DNA of 64,000 bases from Clostridium novyi NT (lineage in GTDB: Bacteria > Bacillota > Clostridia > Clostridiales > Clostridiaceae): contig NC_008593.1 of the NCBI RefSeq assembly GCF_000014125.1, positions 620,001-684,000 of the forward strand, read 5' to 3'. The notes beneath the pieces were generated by a model. The model worked only from the letters and a program-made list of their open reading frames with translations, made no database searches and was not told the DNA's origin. Positions 1 through 9,052 of the stretch are shown one piece after another. A program made the translations under genes and the position numbers. Every line of letters starts with the position of its first letter. Position 1 is the stretch's first letter.

Positions 1-1
1 A

Positions 2-1267
2 TTTGACAAGCTTGTAAATTTAAAAAAAGTATACCTGGAAAGAAACAAACTTGAAACACTTCCAAAGGGGGTATTTGATAAATTACCTAACTTAGAAACA
101 GTAGTATTAGCAACAAATAATATTAAACATTTAGATGATGATGTATTTAAAAATAATAAAAAACTTAAATTTATAGATGTATCTCAAAATGAAATTGATT
201 CTATACCAACAACTATGCTAGAACTAAATGATTTAGAAACTTTCTGTGCAAAACAGAATAGAATAGAAATTATTCCACAAAATTTGACTAAACTTAAAAA
301 CTTAACATGGCTTGACTTAGCATCAAATTATATTGAAGAGATACCAGAAGAAATACTAAATGGTAAAAATAATGTAAAGTATCTTTATTTAGCAGAAAAT
401 ATGTTAAAAGAGGTTCCAAATAAAATATTTGAAGCATTTCCTAATGTAAACAGTTATGATTTTGTATTTAACAATTTAAAAACTATGCCAAAGGCACCAG
501 AAGGTACAAAAAAGACTGTAAATGCTTTACCTCAAAAATCTCCTATGAATTTAAAACTAGAAGTTAAAGATGGAGAAATTAAATGGAATGAAGAATTATC
601 TGCCTTTGATATATTAGCATGGCAAAGAACAACTCATAGTATACTCGGAGAAAAAATGCCTGAAAATGTTGAAGAATATAAAAAGCATTTAAATGGAAAA
701 ACAGCATTAGAATTGCTAAACAAAGAAGGATATGAACCAAAACTAAAAATAATTATACAAAAGAAAGATAAGGATGGAAAATTTAAAACTATAAAAGAAA
801 TAATCAATGATGGCAATGGAAGTACAGTAGGAAGTATAAAAGATCCAGAAATGAAAGCTAATGATGAATATAGAATATTAGAAGAATTAAGAACTAATTT
901 CTATGGCGATGATCAGTATGTATTTACTAATGTAGCTCATGCAAAAGTAGAAGAATCTAAAAAGAACTCAACAAGTACAAGTAATAAACAGAAAGAAAAC
1001 AATAAAAATAGTAAAGAGAATAAAATTGATGATTCTTCAAATAAAGCAGATCAACCAAATGAAAAGAAAAAAGAACAAGATAAAAGAGAACAACAAAATA
1101 AAGTAACTAATGCAGAAAGTAAGTCAAATAAAAAAGCTACATCAATAAAAGAAAAGAAATTACCACAAACAGGTATGCCAGTTGGAAGTGGACTTCTAGC
1201 TACACTAGGAAGTGCTATATCTGGCATGGGTGTTGTGTTAATGAGAAAGAATAGAAAGAAAAAATAA
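2..1267 (+). CDS. LPXTG-anchored leucine-rich-repeat surface protein, 5' end outside window
   Basis: The reading frame is open from the first bases of the window, so the start codon lies upstream and this is the C-terminal part of a longer protein. The first ~155 codons are leucine-rich repeats of about 23 residues (pattern LxxLxLxxNxLxxLP). A ~100-residue conserved segment follows (SPMNLKLEVKDGEIKW onward) and is also found after the LRRs of the next gene. Then comes a Lys/Glu/Asn-rich wall-spanning stretch and a sortase signal: LPQTG, a hydrophobic helix and a RKNRKKK tail. Sortase would attach it to peptidoglycan with the LRRs exposed for protein binding. The last 147 bp are almost identical to the end of the next gene, so the two are paralogues. 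Whether the missing N-terminus carries NEAT or Shr-like domains cannot be seen. Confidence 0.9.
   Translation, partial: FDKLVNLKKVYLERNKLETLPKGVFDKLPNLETVVLATNNIKHLDDDVFKNNKKLKFIDVSQNEIDSIPTTMLELNDLETFCAKQNRIEIIPQNLTKLKNLTWLDLASNYIEEIPEEILNGKNNVKYLYLAENMLKEVPNKIFEAFPNVNSYDFVFNNLKTMPKAPEGTKKTVNALPQKSPMNLKLEVKDGEIKWNEELSAFDILAWQRTTHSILGEKMPENVEEYKKHLNGKTALELLNKEGYEPKLKIIIQKKDKDGKFKTIKEIINDGNGSTVGSIKDPEMKANDEYRILEELRTNFYGDDQYVFTNVAHAKVEESKKNSTSTSNKQKENNKNSKENKIDDSSNKADQPNEKKKEQDKREQQNKVTNAESKSNKKATSIKEKKLPQTGMPVGSGLLATLGSAISGMGVVLMRKNRKKK
1121..1267 (+). repeat. Sorting-signal repeat, copy 1 (copy 2 at 6237-6383)
   Basis: These 147 bp encode the end of the first LRR protein: the KSNKKATSIKEKK linker, LPQTG, the membrane helix and the basic tail. 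They match 6237-6383 with only a handful of substitutions, although the coding sequence just upstream differs strongly. This points to recent duplication or gene conversion of the wall-anchor module. Confidence 0.85.
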
Positions 1268-1355
1268 AGTTGATTAATCATAAAAACATATATGTAATTT
1301 AAAATATAAAAAATTGTGGTTAAAAAAATATTTTTGGTGAAAGAGGAGTGAAAAA

Positions 1356-4300
1356 ATGGGTATATCTAAAAAGTTTAATAAAGGATTAGGGGTAGCAACT
1401 ACAGCAATGATATTGATGGGGGGAACTTCACAATTAGTACATGCAGAGGTTAAACCTAGTGTTGTTGAAAAAATACAAGCGAGAAAAATTTGTAAGGATA
1501 TAGAACAGTGCATTATAGATGGTACATATAATTTTCAAAGTGAAAAAGAAAATTTATATTTTAATGCACCTAATATAGTAAACAATTTAAAAGAAGCTCC
1601 TAAGTTGGAAAAAGTTTCATTAGGAACTTTTTATGGAGAATATAAAAAATATAGAATTGAAATTCCATCTAATGTACCAAAGGATTACATAAGTAGTATA
1701 AAAGAAATTGAAGTAAATGGGGTAAAGTATGAAGTATCAAAAGATGGCAATGTAAAAGAATATAATAAGTATAATATTGGAATGTTAGGATTAGATTTAA
1801 GTATAAGTGCTTTTAATAAAGAAGATAATGTGATAACAATTAAAGCTACTGGTTATAAAGACAATGTTTTAAATGTTAAAAAAAGTTCTGAAGATGTTGA
1901 CAAGGAGAAAGATACAAAGACATCTACCAAACCTAAAAAAGAAAAAGTAGAATCTGAAAGTGAACTTAAAAATAAACCTTCAGAAAAGAAGGAGGATAAA
2001 TCTAGCAACAAGTCTACTGCAGAAGAAAAGTCAGGCAAAGATTTAAATGAGAATAAAGAAGACATAAACAAGCCTAAAGTTGAAAGAGTATTTGCACAAA
2101 AAGAAGGTAATAAATATTCTAAATACAGAGTTGAATTTTCTAATAAAACAAAATGGGAGGTAATGTCAAGTTATACTAAAAGTATAACAGAGGTTTCAGT
2201 AAATGACATAAAGTACAATCCTTCAGAGGATTTATTAGTAAATAAGAATAGTAGGTATTATTTTGGATTAATGGGGCTTGATTTAAGCAGTAATGGATTT
2301 AACAAAGAGCAAAATGTTATTAAAATTAAATCAAATAAATATAATACTTTTATAATAACAGTAAAAAAAGATGGAAGCATATTAAAGATTAATGAAGAGC
2401 AATATGAAAAAAATAAAGACTCAATGGACAATAAAAAGAAAAAAATAAGTGTTATGAAGACAGCTTTATCGGATTATGGAAATGATGGCAAGAACAAATA
2501 TCAAGTTATTTTGGATTGTAGTTATACAGAGCAAAATAATTATAGACAAGCACTAAAAGAAGTAGTTGTAAATGGTACAAGATATAAAAAAGCATTAACG
2601 GTAACAGAGAATAATACATTTTATGCTAGCAGTATAGCTTTAGATTTAAATACTGCATCTTTCAATAAAGATATAAATGAAGTTGTATTTAAAGCTGATG
2701 GATTTGAAGATATAACTATTTTTATTAGAAAAGATGGAAGTTTAGCTACAGAAAATTCAACTGAACCATTAGAAGATCCAGATTTTAATTTGAAACATAC
2801 AAATCCAACAAAAGAAGATAAAGATAAAGGGAATAAAGCTTCAGAAAAGATACTTTTAAGCGAGAATACTAAGTTAGAAGATGGACAATATACCATTGGA
2901 TTTACTGCATATAAAGTAGATGATCCAACAGATACGTCTATGCTTGGAGGTTTTTTTGATAGTAATGTAAAAGTAGAAGTTAAAAAGGGAAAGATATATA
3001 CTACATGGCTTAATTTGTTAGAAGCTGATATGCTATATGATTTTAGAATTGAAAATAATGGTAAGTATCCAAAAGCTAAATCTACTAAATATGGCGAACC
3101 TGATAATTATGGTAAATATAATATGCAAACATTTGAAATTCCTATGGACAATTTTATAAAACCTCATATTGGTGGAGTTATTGTTAGCGCTATGGGAGGA
3201 CAAAAAAGCGATATAGGAAATATAAATAAATATACTAAAGTAAAGTTAGTATTTGATAAAGAAATAATAAAAAATTGGGAAGGATTTAAATACGAAAAAG
3301 AAAATAAAAAAGATAAGTATCAAGAACAAAATAAAATTTTTAGTGCATTAAGTGAAGCAGGATTAGATTTTAATAAAGATGGAGTAATAGATTCTGCGGA
3401 TTTAAATAGAGCCCAAGGAGAGCTAGACTTATCATGCAAGGGAATATCTAACATATCATGGGTTAAATATCTAGGTGGAGATGTTACGAAATTATTTCTT
3501 AATGCAAACGGAATAAAAGAAATACCAAAAGATGTATTTGATAGATTAGCAAACTTAGAAACCCTTGATTTATCAGGTAATAAGTTAAGTACTTTACCAG
3601 TAGGTATATTTGATAAATTAACTAAGTTAAAATCATTATCCTTATCAGGTAATAAGTTAAATAATTTAAATAAAGATGTATTTAGTAAATTGGTTAACTT
3701 AGAGGAATTAGCTCTTGATAGAAACCAATTAACAAGTATACCAAATGGAATTTTTGATAACTTACCTAAGTTAAAAAGAATTAGTTTTTCAGAGAATAAG
3801 TTAGATAATATACAAGATAATTTATTTAACAATAATAAAGAATTAAGAGTGATAGATTTCAGCTTTAACAATATAAAATCAATACCAACAAGTATAAAAA
3901 ATGCTTCTAATTTAAGTGAAATTAGGGCTCAGCATAATAGAATAGAAGTTTTACCAAAGGAACTTGGTAAGCTCGTTAATCTTAAAAAACTAATTTTAAG
4001 TAGAAATATTATAAATGAGATTCCACTAGATATATTTAAATCATTAAAGAAACTAAATGTTTTAGAAATGAATGATAATAACATAAGTAATATTCCTGAT
4101 AATATAGATAAAATCTTACCAAGTTTATTTAAAGAAACATATTCCGCAGGTATTGAGGTTAAGTATAATGAGCTTACAAAAATATCTGATAAATTAAAGG
4201 AATTATCAAAAATAGGTAAGTTTAAATATATACCTCAAAAAAGCTTAACTAATTTAAAGTTAATCAATGATAATGGTACTTTAAGATGGGATCATAAAAT

Positions 4301-6383
4301 GTCATCACTAGATGTACTTTGTTGGGGTGAAACACCACACTCATTTTTTGATAGTATAGTTCCTAAAACTTTAGAAGAATATAAACAATATTTAAATGGA
4401 AAAAGTACAATTGATGTTTTAAATGATAGAGGTTGGGATTGGACTATAAAAGTAGATATCCAAAAGAAAAATAAAAAGGGCGAATTTGAAACAATTCACA
4501 CAATAACTACAGAAGAAGAAGAAGATAAATTTGGCAGCTATAAAGTAGGTAATATAGATAATAATGATAATTATAGAATAGTAAAATCATTATACGGTAG
4601 TACCAATAATGAAAAGTCATTAATTTTTAAAGAAATTGCATATATTGGTGATTCTTTAAATAATGCAGTTCAATCAAATGAAAAATCAAAAGAACAAGAA
4701 AAAGCAACAACAAAGTCAATAAGTGTAAAAGTATTAAAAGAAAAAAGTGATGAGCCATCAATGGCAGGTCAATATGTAAATAAAACAGTAAAATACACAG
4801 AAAAAGATGGAAAGAAATATTTTACTGTTACACTAAACAGAATAGATTGGATGAAGAATGTTTCTATAGAAGTAGGTGGAAAAGAAGTAGCTGCTGAAAA
4901 GAATGTAAATGGAAATGTTGGAGAATATACATTTGAAGTATCTAATGAAAATGAAGAAGTAACTATGAAAATGAATGTAGTGCCAATGGGAAATGCAAGG
5001 GTAGCATTTAGATTATCAAAATCTAATACATCATCAAAACCACAAGAAACTTCAACTGAAAAGCCAAAGGAGGATAATACTAAAGAAAAGGAAACTAATA
5101 AAGATGAAGGAAAAGTAACAAGTGATAATGACAATAAGAAAAATGAAAAAGTAAAGAATATAGATTTCAAGATATTGAAAGAAAAAACAAATGAGCCATC
5201 AATGGCAGCACAATACGTAAATAAAACAGTAAAATATACAGAAAAAGATGGCAAGAAATATTTCACTGTTACACTAAATAGAATGGATTGGATGAAGAAT
5301 GTTTCCATAGAAGTAGGTGGAAAAGAAGTAGCTGCTGAAAAGAAGTTAAATGGAAATGTTGGAGAATTTACATTTGAAGTATCTAATGAAAATGAAGAAG
5401 TAACTATGAGAATGAATGTAGTGCCAATGGGAAATGCAAGAGTAGCATTTAGATTATCAAAATCTGATACATCATCAAAGCCACAAGAAACTTCATCTGA
5501 AAAGCCAAAGGAAAATACTGAGGACAAAGAAAAACAAACAGAAAATAAAAATGAAGTAGAAAACAAAAATGAAGTAGTTTATGAGGCAGGACTTGAATTA
5601 GCTGATAAAACAAATGAACAAAATGAGAAAATGGTAAAAAGATATATAGACTTAAAGCAAAAGATAAATGTTGAAAGAAAAGATAAAGAAATATTCATGA
5701 CATTAAAATTAAAAGCACAACAAAAAGATATTAAAGAGATAAAAGTAGATGGACATGTGGTTAAAAACTTTGATGTTGTAGGTGAAGAAATAGGAAAAGT
5801 AAATAGACTTGCACCATTAAATAATGCATCAAATCTTAAAGTGGAGGATAATAAAGAAAGTACTACTATAAGATTTAAAATACCAAATGAAAAATCAAAA
5901 GTACAAATTACAATGCATAATGAAGAAGAAAATAAAGATGAAACTTTTGCAATCAAATTAAAGGGTATAAAAGAAGTAAAGAATGATAACAAAAAGGATG
6001 ATAAGGATATAAAAACAGATAAGGAAAATAAAAAAGATAATGATCCTATCAATAATAAAGATTCTGTAGAAATTAAAGATAAAAATATGGACAATAAGAA
6101 AGAATCTTCAAAAGAAGATAAAAAGGAAGATAAGAAGCAAGAAAAACAAGAACAACAACATAAAGAAACCAATAAAGAAGAAGCATTAACTAGCAGTAAT
6201 AGTTTACAAAAAAAATCTCCTAATACTAAAGAACGCAAGTCAAATAAAAAAGCTACATCAATAAAAGAAAAGAAATTACCACAAACAGGTATGCCACTTG
6301 GAAGTGGACTTTTAGCCACACTAGGAAGCGCTATATCTGGTATGGGTGTTGTTTTAATGAGAAAGAATAAAAAGAAAAAATAA
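1356..6383 (+). CDS. Shr-like/NEAT/LRR haem-acquisition surface protein, LPXTG anchored (1675 aa)
   Basis: Candidate surface receptor for haem or haemoglobin, anchored by sortase. Order of parts: signal peptide (1-30, cleavage near VHA-EV); three copies of a ~90-residue domain resembling the haemoglobin-interacting domain of Shr (formerly DUF1533; about 85-170, 245-335, 370-460, each with a GxxGLDLS-like core); a first NEAT-like domain (~505-640); an EF-hand/dockerin-like loop DFNKDGVIDSADL (~670); about nine LRRs (~705-915); a ~100-residue domain shared with the upstream paralogue (~960-1060); two nearly identical NEAT domains (~1120-1222 and 1268-1368); a diverged NEAT-like domain (~1405-1540); a Lys/Glu-rich spacer; LPQTG at 1641. 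AGAGGAG precedes the ATG by about 9 bases. LRR plus NEAT recalls IlsA of Bacillus cereus; the Shr-like part recalls streptococcal Shr. Ligand binding is inferred from the domains. Confidence 0.9.
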   Translation: MGISKKFNKGLGVATTAMILMGGTSQLVHAEVKPSVVEKIQARKICKDIEQCIIDGTYNFQSEKENLYFNAPNIVNNLKEAPKLEKVSLGTFYGEYKKYRIEIPSNVPKDYISSIKEIEVNGVKYEVSKDGNVKEYNKYNIGMLGLDLSISAFNKEDNVITIKATGYKDNVLNVKKSSEDVDKEKDTKTSTKPKKEKVESESELKNKPSEKKEDKSSNKSTAEEKSGKDLNENKEDINKPKVERVFAQKEGNKYSKYRVEFSNKTKWEVMSSYTKSITEVSVNDIKYNPSEDLLVNKNSRYYFGLMGLDLSSNGFNKEQNVIKIKSNKYNTFIITVKKDGSILKINEEQYEKNKDSMDNKKKKISVMKTALSDYGNDGKNKYQVILDCSYTEQNNYRQALKEVVVNGTRYKKALTVTENNTFYASSIALDLNTASFNKDINEVVFKADGFEDITIFIRKDGSLATENSTEPLEDPDFNLKHTNPTKEDKDKGNKASEKILLSENTKLEDGQYTIGFTAYKVDDPTDTSMLGGFFDSNVKVEVKKGKIYTTWLNLLEADMLYDFRIENNGKYPKAKSTKYGEPDNYGKYNMQTFEIPMDNFIKPHIGGVIVSAMGGQKSDIGNINKYTKVKLVFDKEIIKNWEGFKYEKENKKDKYQEQNKIFSALSEAGLDFNKDGVIDSADLNRAQGELDLSCKGISNISWVKYLGGDVTKLFLNANGIKEIPKDVFDRLANLETLDLSGNKLSTLPVGIFDKLTKLKSLSLSGNKLNNLNKDVFSKLVNLEELALDRNQLTSIPNGIFDNLPKLKRISFSENKLDNIQDNLFNNNKELRVIDFSFNNIKSIPTSIKNASNLSEIRAQHNRIEVLPKELGKLVNLKKLILSRNIINEIPLDIFKSLKKLNVLEMNDNNISNIPDNIDKILPSLFKETYSAGIEVKYNELTKISDKLKELSKIGKFKYIPQKSLTNLKLINDNGTLRWDHKMSSLDVLCWGETPHSFFDSIVPKTLEEYKQYLNGKSTIDVLNDRGWDWTIKVDIQKKNKKGEFETIHTITTEEEEDKFGSYKVGNIDNNDNYRIVKSLYGSTNNEKSLIFKEIAYIGDSLNNAVQSNEKSKEQEKATTKSISVKVLKEKSDEPSMAGQYVNKTVKYTEKDGKKYFTVTLNRIDWMKNVSIEVGGKEVAAEKNVNGNVGEYTFEVSNENEEVTMKMNVVPMGNARVAFRLSKSNTSSKPQETSTEKPKEDNTKEKETNKDEGKVTSDNDNKKNEKVKNIDFKILKEKTNEPSMAAQYVNKTVKYTEKDGKKYFTVTLNRMDWMKNVSIEVGGKEVAAEKKLNGNVGEFTFEVSNENEEVTMRMNVVPMGNARVAFRLSKSDTSSKPQETSSEKPKENTEDKEKQTENKNEVENKNEVVYEAGLELADKTNEQNEKMVKRYIDLKQKINVERKDKEIFMTLKLKAQQKDIKEIKVDGHVVKNFDVVGEEIGKVNRLAPLNNASNLKVEDNKESTTIRFKIPNEKSKVQITMHNEEENKDETFAIKLKGIKEVKNDNKKDDKDIKTDKENKKDNDPINNKDSVEIKDKNMDNKKESSKEDKKEDKKQEKQEQQHKETNKEEALTSSNSLQKKSPNTKERKSNKKATSIKEKKLPQTGMPLGSGLLATLGSAISGMGVVLMRKNKKKK
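4720..5512 (+). repeat. Tandem duplication of a NEAT domain and its linker
   Basis: Two direct repeats of about 345 bp (about 4720-5070 and 5161-5512) encode NEAT domains that agree at roughly nine of ten residues. The similarity extends into the SSKPQET(S/T)EKPKE linker, so the unit duplicated was domain plus linker. The short spacer between them is Lys/Asp-rich. Confidence 0.85.
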
Positions 6384-6399
6384 AAAATATTAAAATAAG

Positions 6400-6425
6400 A
6401 GAAAATAGCTTTAAAGCTATTTTCT
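6400..6425 (+). terminator. Terminator hairpin of the NEAT/LRR gene; left target duplication of IS copy 1
   Basis: A perfect palindrome (arm AGAAAATAGC, A/T loop) lies 16 bp after the stop codon of the NEAT/LRR gene. The same 26 bp occur directly after the IS at 8038-8063. Rejoining the flanks restores a 44-bp palindrome running from TAAAATAAG to CTTATTTTA, the likely original terminator. The insertion thus duplicated the stem-loop, and the distal A/T arm is now 1.6 kb away. Confidence 0.85.
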
Positions 6426-6436
6426 CAGATTGTTCA

Positions 6437-6463
6437 AAAAGCCCCCAACAATTGGGGGCTTTT
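6437..6463 (-). terminator. Terminator inside the left end of IS copy 1
   Basis: Stem AAAAGCCCCCAA paired with TTGGGGGCTTTT, 3-nt loop, followed on the minus strand by a T run. It lies just after the transposase stop codon and would end transposase transcription. Confidence 0.85.
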
Positions 6464-6465
6464 GT

Positions 6466-7905
6466 TTACGCCAAAATTCTTTTATGCGATAGCATTCGAA
6501 AAATATTTATTATGTATGTTAATTTGGAATAAATTTGAATTAATGTACACAAAAAATAATGCGATAGCACCATGGCTATCTTTTTCATATTCTGAACTGC
6601 CGCTGTAAGTAGGCACTGCTCAGAAACATTTTTAATTCCTCGCATGCGACAATAACGTAGCCCATGTAATTCTTTTGAATCAGCAAAGCTACGCTCAATC
6701 TTTTCTTTACGTCGTTTGTAAATACTTTTACCTTTTTCTGTTTTAGTAAAGCTAAAAATTTGATCTTTATAGTCTTCCCAAACATGACGACGTATAGTTC
6801 TATTAATGGATTTATCAGATGTTAAGCAATTATTTTTATATTTGCAATAAGCACAATGCTCCGCATTACTTAAATATTCTTTATAACCTTCCCTCGTAGT
6901 AGTTCTATATTTTAAAAAGCAATTATTAATACACACATATCCATCTAATTCTTTAACATACTGAAATCTATATTTTGTATATTTTCCTTTAACATGGGGT
7001 CCTAAACGGAACCCAAAAACACCTTGATAATTTTTGTCTGAAATTTGTTTACAAATAGGATTCGTAGAATATCCGGCATCTGCTACTAAATATTTTGTAT
7101 TAAAATTAAACTTTTCTATTTGAGTTTCTATTCTTTTAACATAAGGATCTACATCGTTTATATTCCCGGGAGTAACATGAACGTCTGTTATAATATTATA
7201 CTTTCCGTCAACAGTTCTATGATCTAAATAAAAAAAGCCTTTAGGTTTTCCATCTCTAACCATATATCCACTGTCTGGATCAGTTGTACTTACTGTTATT
7301 TCCTTAGTTTCAGCTATTTTAGTCTTTTTTTTTAGAGGCTTTTTATTATGATTAATTCTATCTTTATTAATGTCATTCTCTAATTCATCAAAGTATTCCT
7401 TTGTGGATTTAGTTATTTCTTTTTTAATAAATTTATGTTTATTAGCGTTAGCTTTTAAGTGAGTAGAATCAGTATATAGAATTTTCCCATCAACCAAGTT
7501 TCTATTAATAGCTTGAAATACAATATTATCAAATATTTCTTGATGTATATTTGTATTACTAAATCTTTTTGTTCTATTCTGGCTTATAGTGGAATGACTT
7601 GGTATTTTATCAGTAAGTCCATATCCTAAAAACCATCTGTAAGCTACATTTACCTGGATTTCTTTTACAAGCTGACGCTCTGAACGTATACCGAATAGGT
7701 ATCCTATAAAAAGCATTTTAAATAATACAACTGGATCCACTGATGGTCTGCCATTATCAGCACAATATAAATCCTTAGTTAAATCTCTTATAAATGAAAA
7801 GTCTATGTATTTATCTATCTTTCTAAGTATGTGATTTTCAGGTACTAAATTTTCTATATAAACTAGTTCTAATTGATTTTGTTTTCTTTCATTATTAGTA
7901 AGCAT
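6466..7905 (-). CDS. IS1182-family DDE transposase, copy 1 (479 aa)
   Basis: Cut-and-paste type transposase. The N-terminal ~130 residues look like the DUF772/InsH-type domain ([19 protein letters not shown]). A first acidic residue lies in [10 protein letters not shown] and a second in [12 protein letters not shown]. The C-terminal domain carries a Cys motif ([10 protein letters not shown]) and the final Glu region [19 protein letters not shown]. It appears full length and intact. The upstream leader on the minus strand folds into two small hairpins, one of which (TCCTACGGAGGA) buries the GGAGG ribosome site just before the ATG. This is probably a brake on translation. Copy 2 differs by Ala to Pro in the sequence before DNGRPSV. 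Confidence 0.92.
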   Translation of the reverse strand: MLTNNERKQNQLELVYIENLVPENHILRKIDKYIDFSFIRDLTKDLYCADNGRPSVDPVVLFKMLFIGYLFGIRSERQLVKEIQVNVAYRWFLGYGLTDKIPSHSTISQNRTKRFSNTNIHQEIFDNIVFQAINRNLVDGKILYTDSTHLKANANKHKFIKKEITKSTKEYFDELENDINKDRINHNKKPLKKKTKIAETKEITVSTTDPDSGYMVRDGKPKGFFYLDHRTVDGKYNIITDVHVTPGNINDVDPYVKRIETQIEKFNFNTKYLVADAGYSTNPICKQISDKNYQGVFGFRLGPHVKGKYTKYRFQYVKELDGYVCINNCFLKYRTTTREGYKEYLSNAEHCAYCKYKNNCLTSDKSINRTIRRHVWEDYKDQIFSFTKTEKGKSIYKRRKEKIERSFADSKELHGLRYCRMRGIKNVSEQCLLTAAVQNMKKIAMVLSHYFLCTLIQIYSKLTYIINIFRMLSHKRILA

Positions 7906-8003
7906 TTTTCCTCCGTAGGAGCCCTAACGGGCTAAAAGATTTATTGTTCTAAAATATATATTCTACATAAACACTAAAAATCCTTTTTGTAATAAATGTA
8001 AAA

Positions 8004-8036
8004 AGGCTGTTGACAAATTATGTTTATCAACAGCCT
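8004..8036. repeat. Inverted repeat at the right end of IS copy 1
   Basis: AGGCTGTTGA (8004-8013) is repeated inverted as TCAACAGCCT (8027-8036). The outer arm is the IS terminal repeat itself, so the right end can fold into a hairpin made from its own recognition sequence. It is conserved in copy 2. Confidence 0.75.
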
Positions 8037-8037
8037 G

Positions 8038-8063
8038 AGAAAATAGCTTTAAAGCTATTTTCT
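8038..8063. repeat. Right target duplication of IS copy 1 (hairpin)
   Basis: Exact 26-bp copy of 6400-6425, followed by CTTATTTTA, the missing arm and U-tract of the original terminator. Confidence 0.88.
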
Positions 8064-8244
8064 CTTATTTTACGTACAATTTTAGTAATTTGAAAATAAA
8101 ACGTGCAATAATCAGAAAAAAAAAGCATAAAACTATTAACAAAAACGCATAAACGTGATATCATTAATTTGGAAAAGATGTTAAATACAAAACTTTTCTT
8201 ATTAAGGAGTAGGTTACAGGATTAATTATGGAAGGAGATAAAGA

Positions 8245-9015
8245 ATGTTTGCTGAAGAAAGACGAGATAAAATACTTTCTACTGTAAAAACTAAAGGTAG
8301 AGTACTTGCAAAAGATTTAGCAGAAGAATTTGGAACTTCCATAGATACAATCAGACGAGATCTTAAAGTCATGGAAAAAAATAGACTTCTAAAAAGAACT
8401 CATGGAGGTGCAATACCTCTATCAAAGGTTAGAAGGCTACCTATTGATGATAAACTAAGATATAATGAAGGTACAGAGCATCAAAATGCAGTAGCAAAAA
8501 AAGCTGCAAAATATATAGATGATGGAGATACTATATTTATAGGTGGAGCTAGTATACACTATGTGCTTCTTAAATATCTTCCATTAGATAAAAACTATAC
8601 AGTTGTTACTAATTCCTTAACTATAGCCCAAAAGTTAAAATTACTAAGTAATGTAGAAACTTATATAGTTTGTGGAAACATAAAAAATGATGAAGGTGTT
8701 GTAGATGCACTAGCTACAGAGTTTATAAGAACTTTGAGAATAGATGTAGCATTTTTAACTGGAGGGGGAATTTCAGCAAAACATGGACTTAGTAGTGCTA
8801 CCCCAGAAGGTTCTATATTTCAAAAGACAGTAGCACAGGTATCCAGAAGAAAAATCTGTCTTGCTAATTTTGATAAAGTAGGAATAGAATTTTTTTCAAA
8901 GACACTAGACATGAAAGAGTTAGACTTAGTAATAACAGATTGGGAAGCTCCAGAAGAAGAAGTCAAAAAGATGCAAAAGGAAGTAAAAGTTTTAATAGCT
9001 AAAAAATTAAAATAA
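8245..9015 (+). CDS. DeoR-family sugar-sensing transcriptional regulator (256 aa)
   Basis: The N-terminal winged helix-turn-helix has the family signature: RRDKIL, TSIDTIRRDLKVME and KRTHGGAI within the first 60 residues. The rest is the DeoR C-terminal sensor domain, a ribose-5-phosphate-isomerase-like fold (IGGAS, NSLTIAQKL, GGISAKHGLSS). Such proteins bind phosphorylated sugars and usually repress the adjacent operon. Length is typical. GGAAGGAG precedes the ATG. Two sugar aminotransferase genes follow directly on the same strand, the first after 37 bp, so they are the natural candidate targets. The effector is not evident. Confidence 0.9.
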   Translation: MFAEERRDKILSTVKTKGRVLAKDLAEEFGTSIDTIRRDLKVMEKNRLLKRTHGGAIPLSKVRRLPIDDKLRYNEGTEHQNAVAKKAAKYIDDGDTIFIGGASIHYVLLKYLPLDKNYTVVTNSLTIAQKLKLLSNVETYIVCGNIKNDEGVVDALATEFIRTLRIDVAFLTGGGISAKHGLSSATPEGSIFQKTVAQVSRRKICLANFDKVGIEFFSKTLDMKELDLVITDWEAPEEEVKKMQKEVKVLIAKKLK

Positions 9016-9052
9016 ATTAATAATTTATAAATATAAGAGAGGAAAGTGGAAA

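Larger units (their letters stand above)
6426..8037 (-). mobile_element. IS1182-like insertion sequence, copy 1 (1612 bp)
   Basis: The ends are CAGATTGTTCAAAAAG on the left and, read from the right on the other strand, CAGGCTGTTGATAAAC. They form short imperfect inverted repeats with CAG-xx-TGTT in common. One transposase gene is on the minus strand. A second copy of the same length is at 44766-46377. The element is flanked by 26-bp direct repeats that are each a full hairpin (6400-6425 and 8038-8063). It carries its own terminator at the left end and a hairpin at the right end. The ends were set by comparing both copies with their flanks. The IS1182 assignment rests on transposase architecture and the long, variable target duplication known for that family. 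Confidence 0.88.

Noticed and set aside
3320..3871. Minus-strand frame (183 aa) opposite the LRR region
   Set aside because: Its apparent Leu/Ser periodicity is only the complement of the LRR codons; no start signal or family resemblance.
4769..5566. Long minus-strand frame (265 aa) opposite the twin NEAT domains
   Set aside because: It is the antisense shadow of a strongly coding, repeat-containing gene; its composition (Phe/Ser-rich) mirrors Lys/Glu codons and it has no ribosome site.
5579..6319. Minus-strand frame (246 aa) opposite the Lys-rich tail
   Set aside because: Generated by AAA/GAA-rich sense codons; low-complexity shadow.
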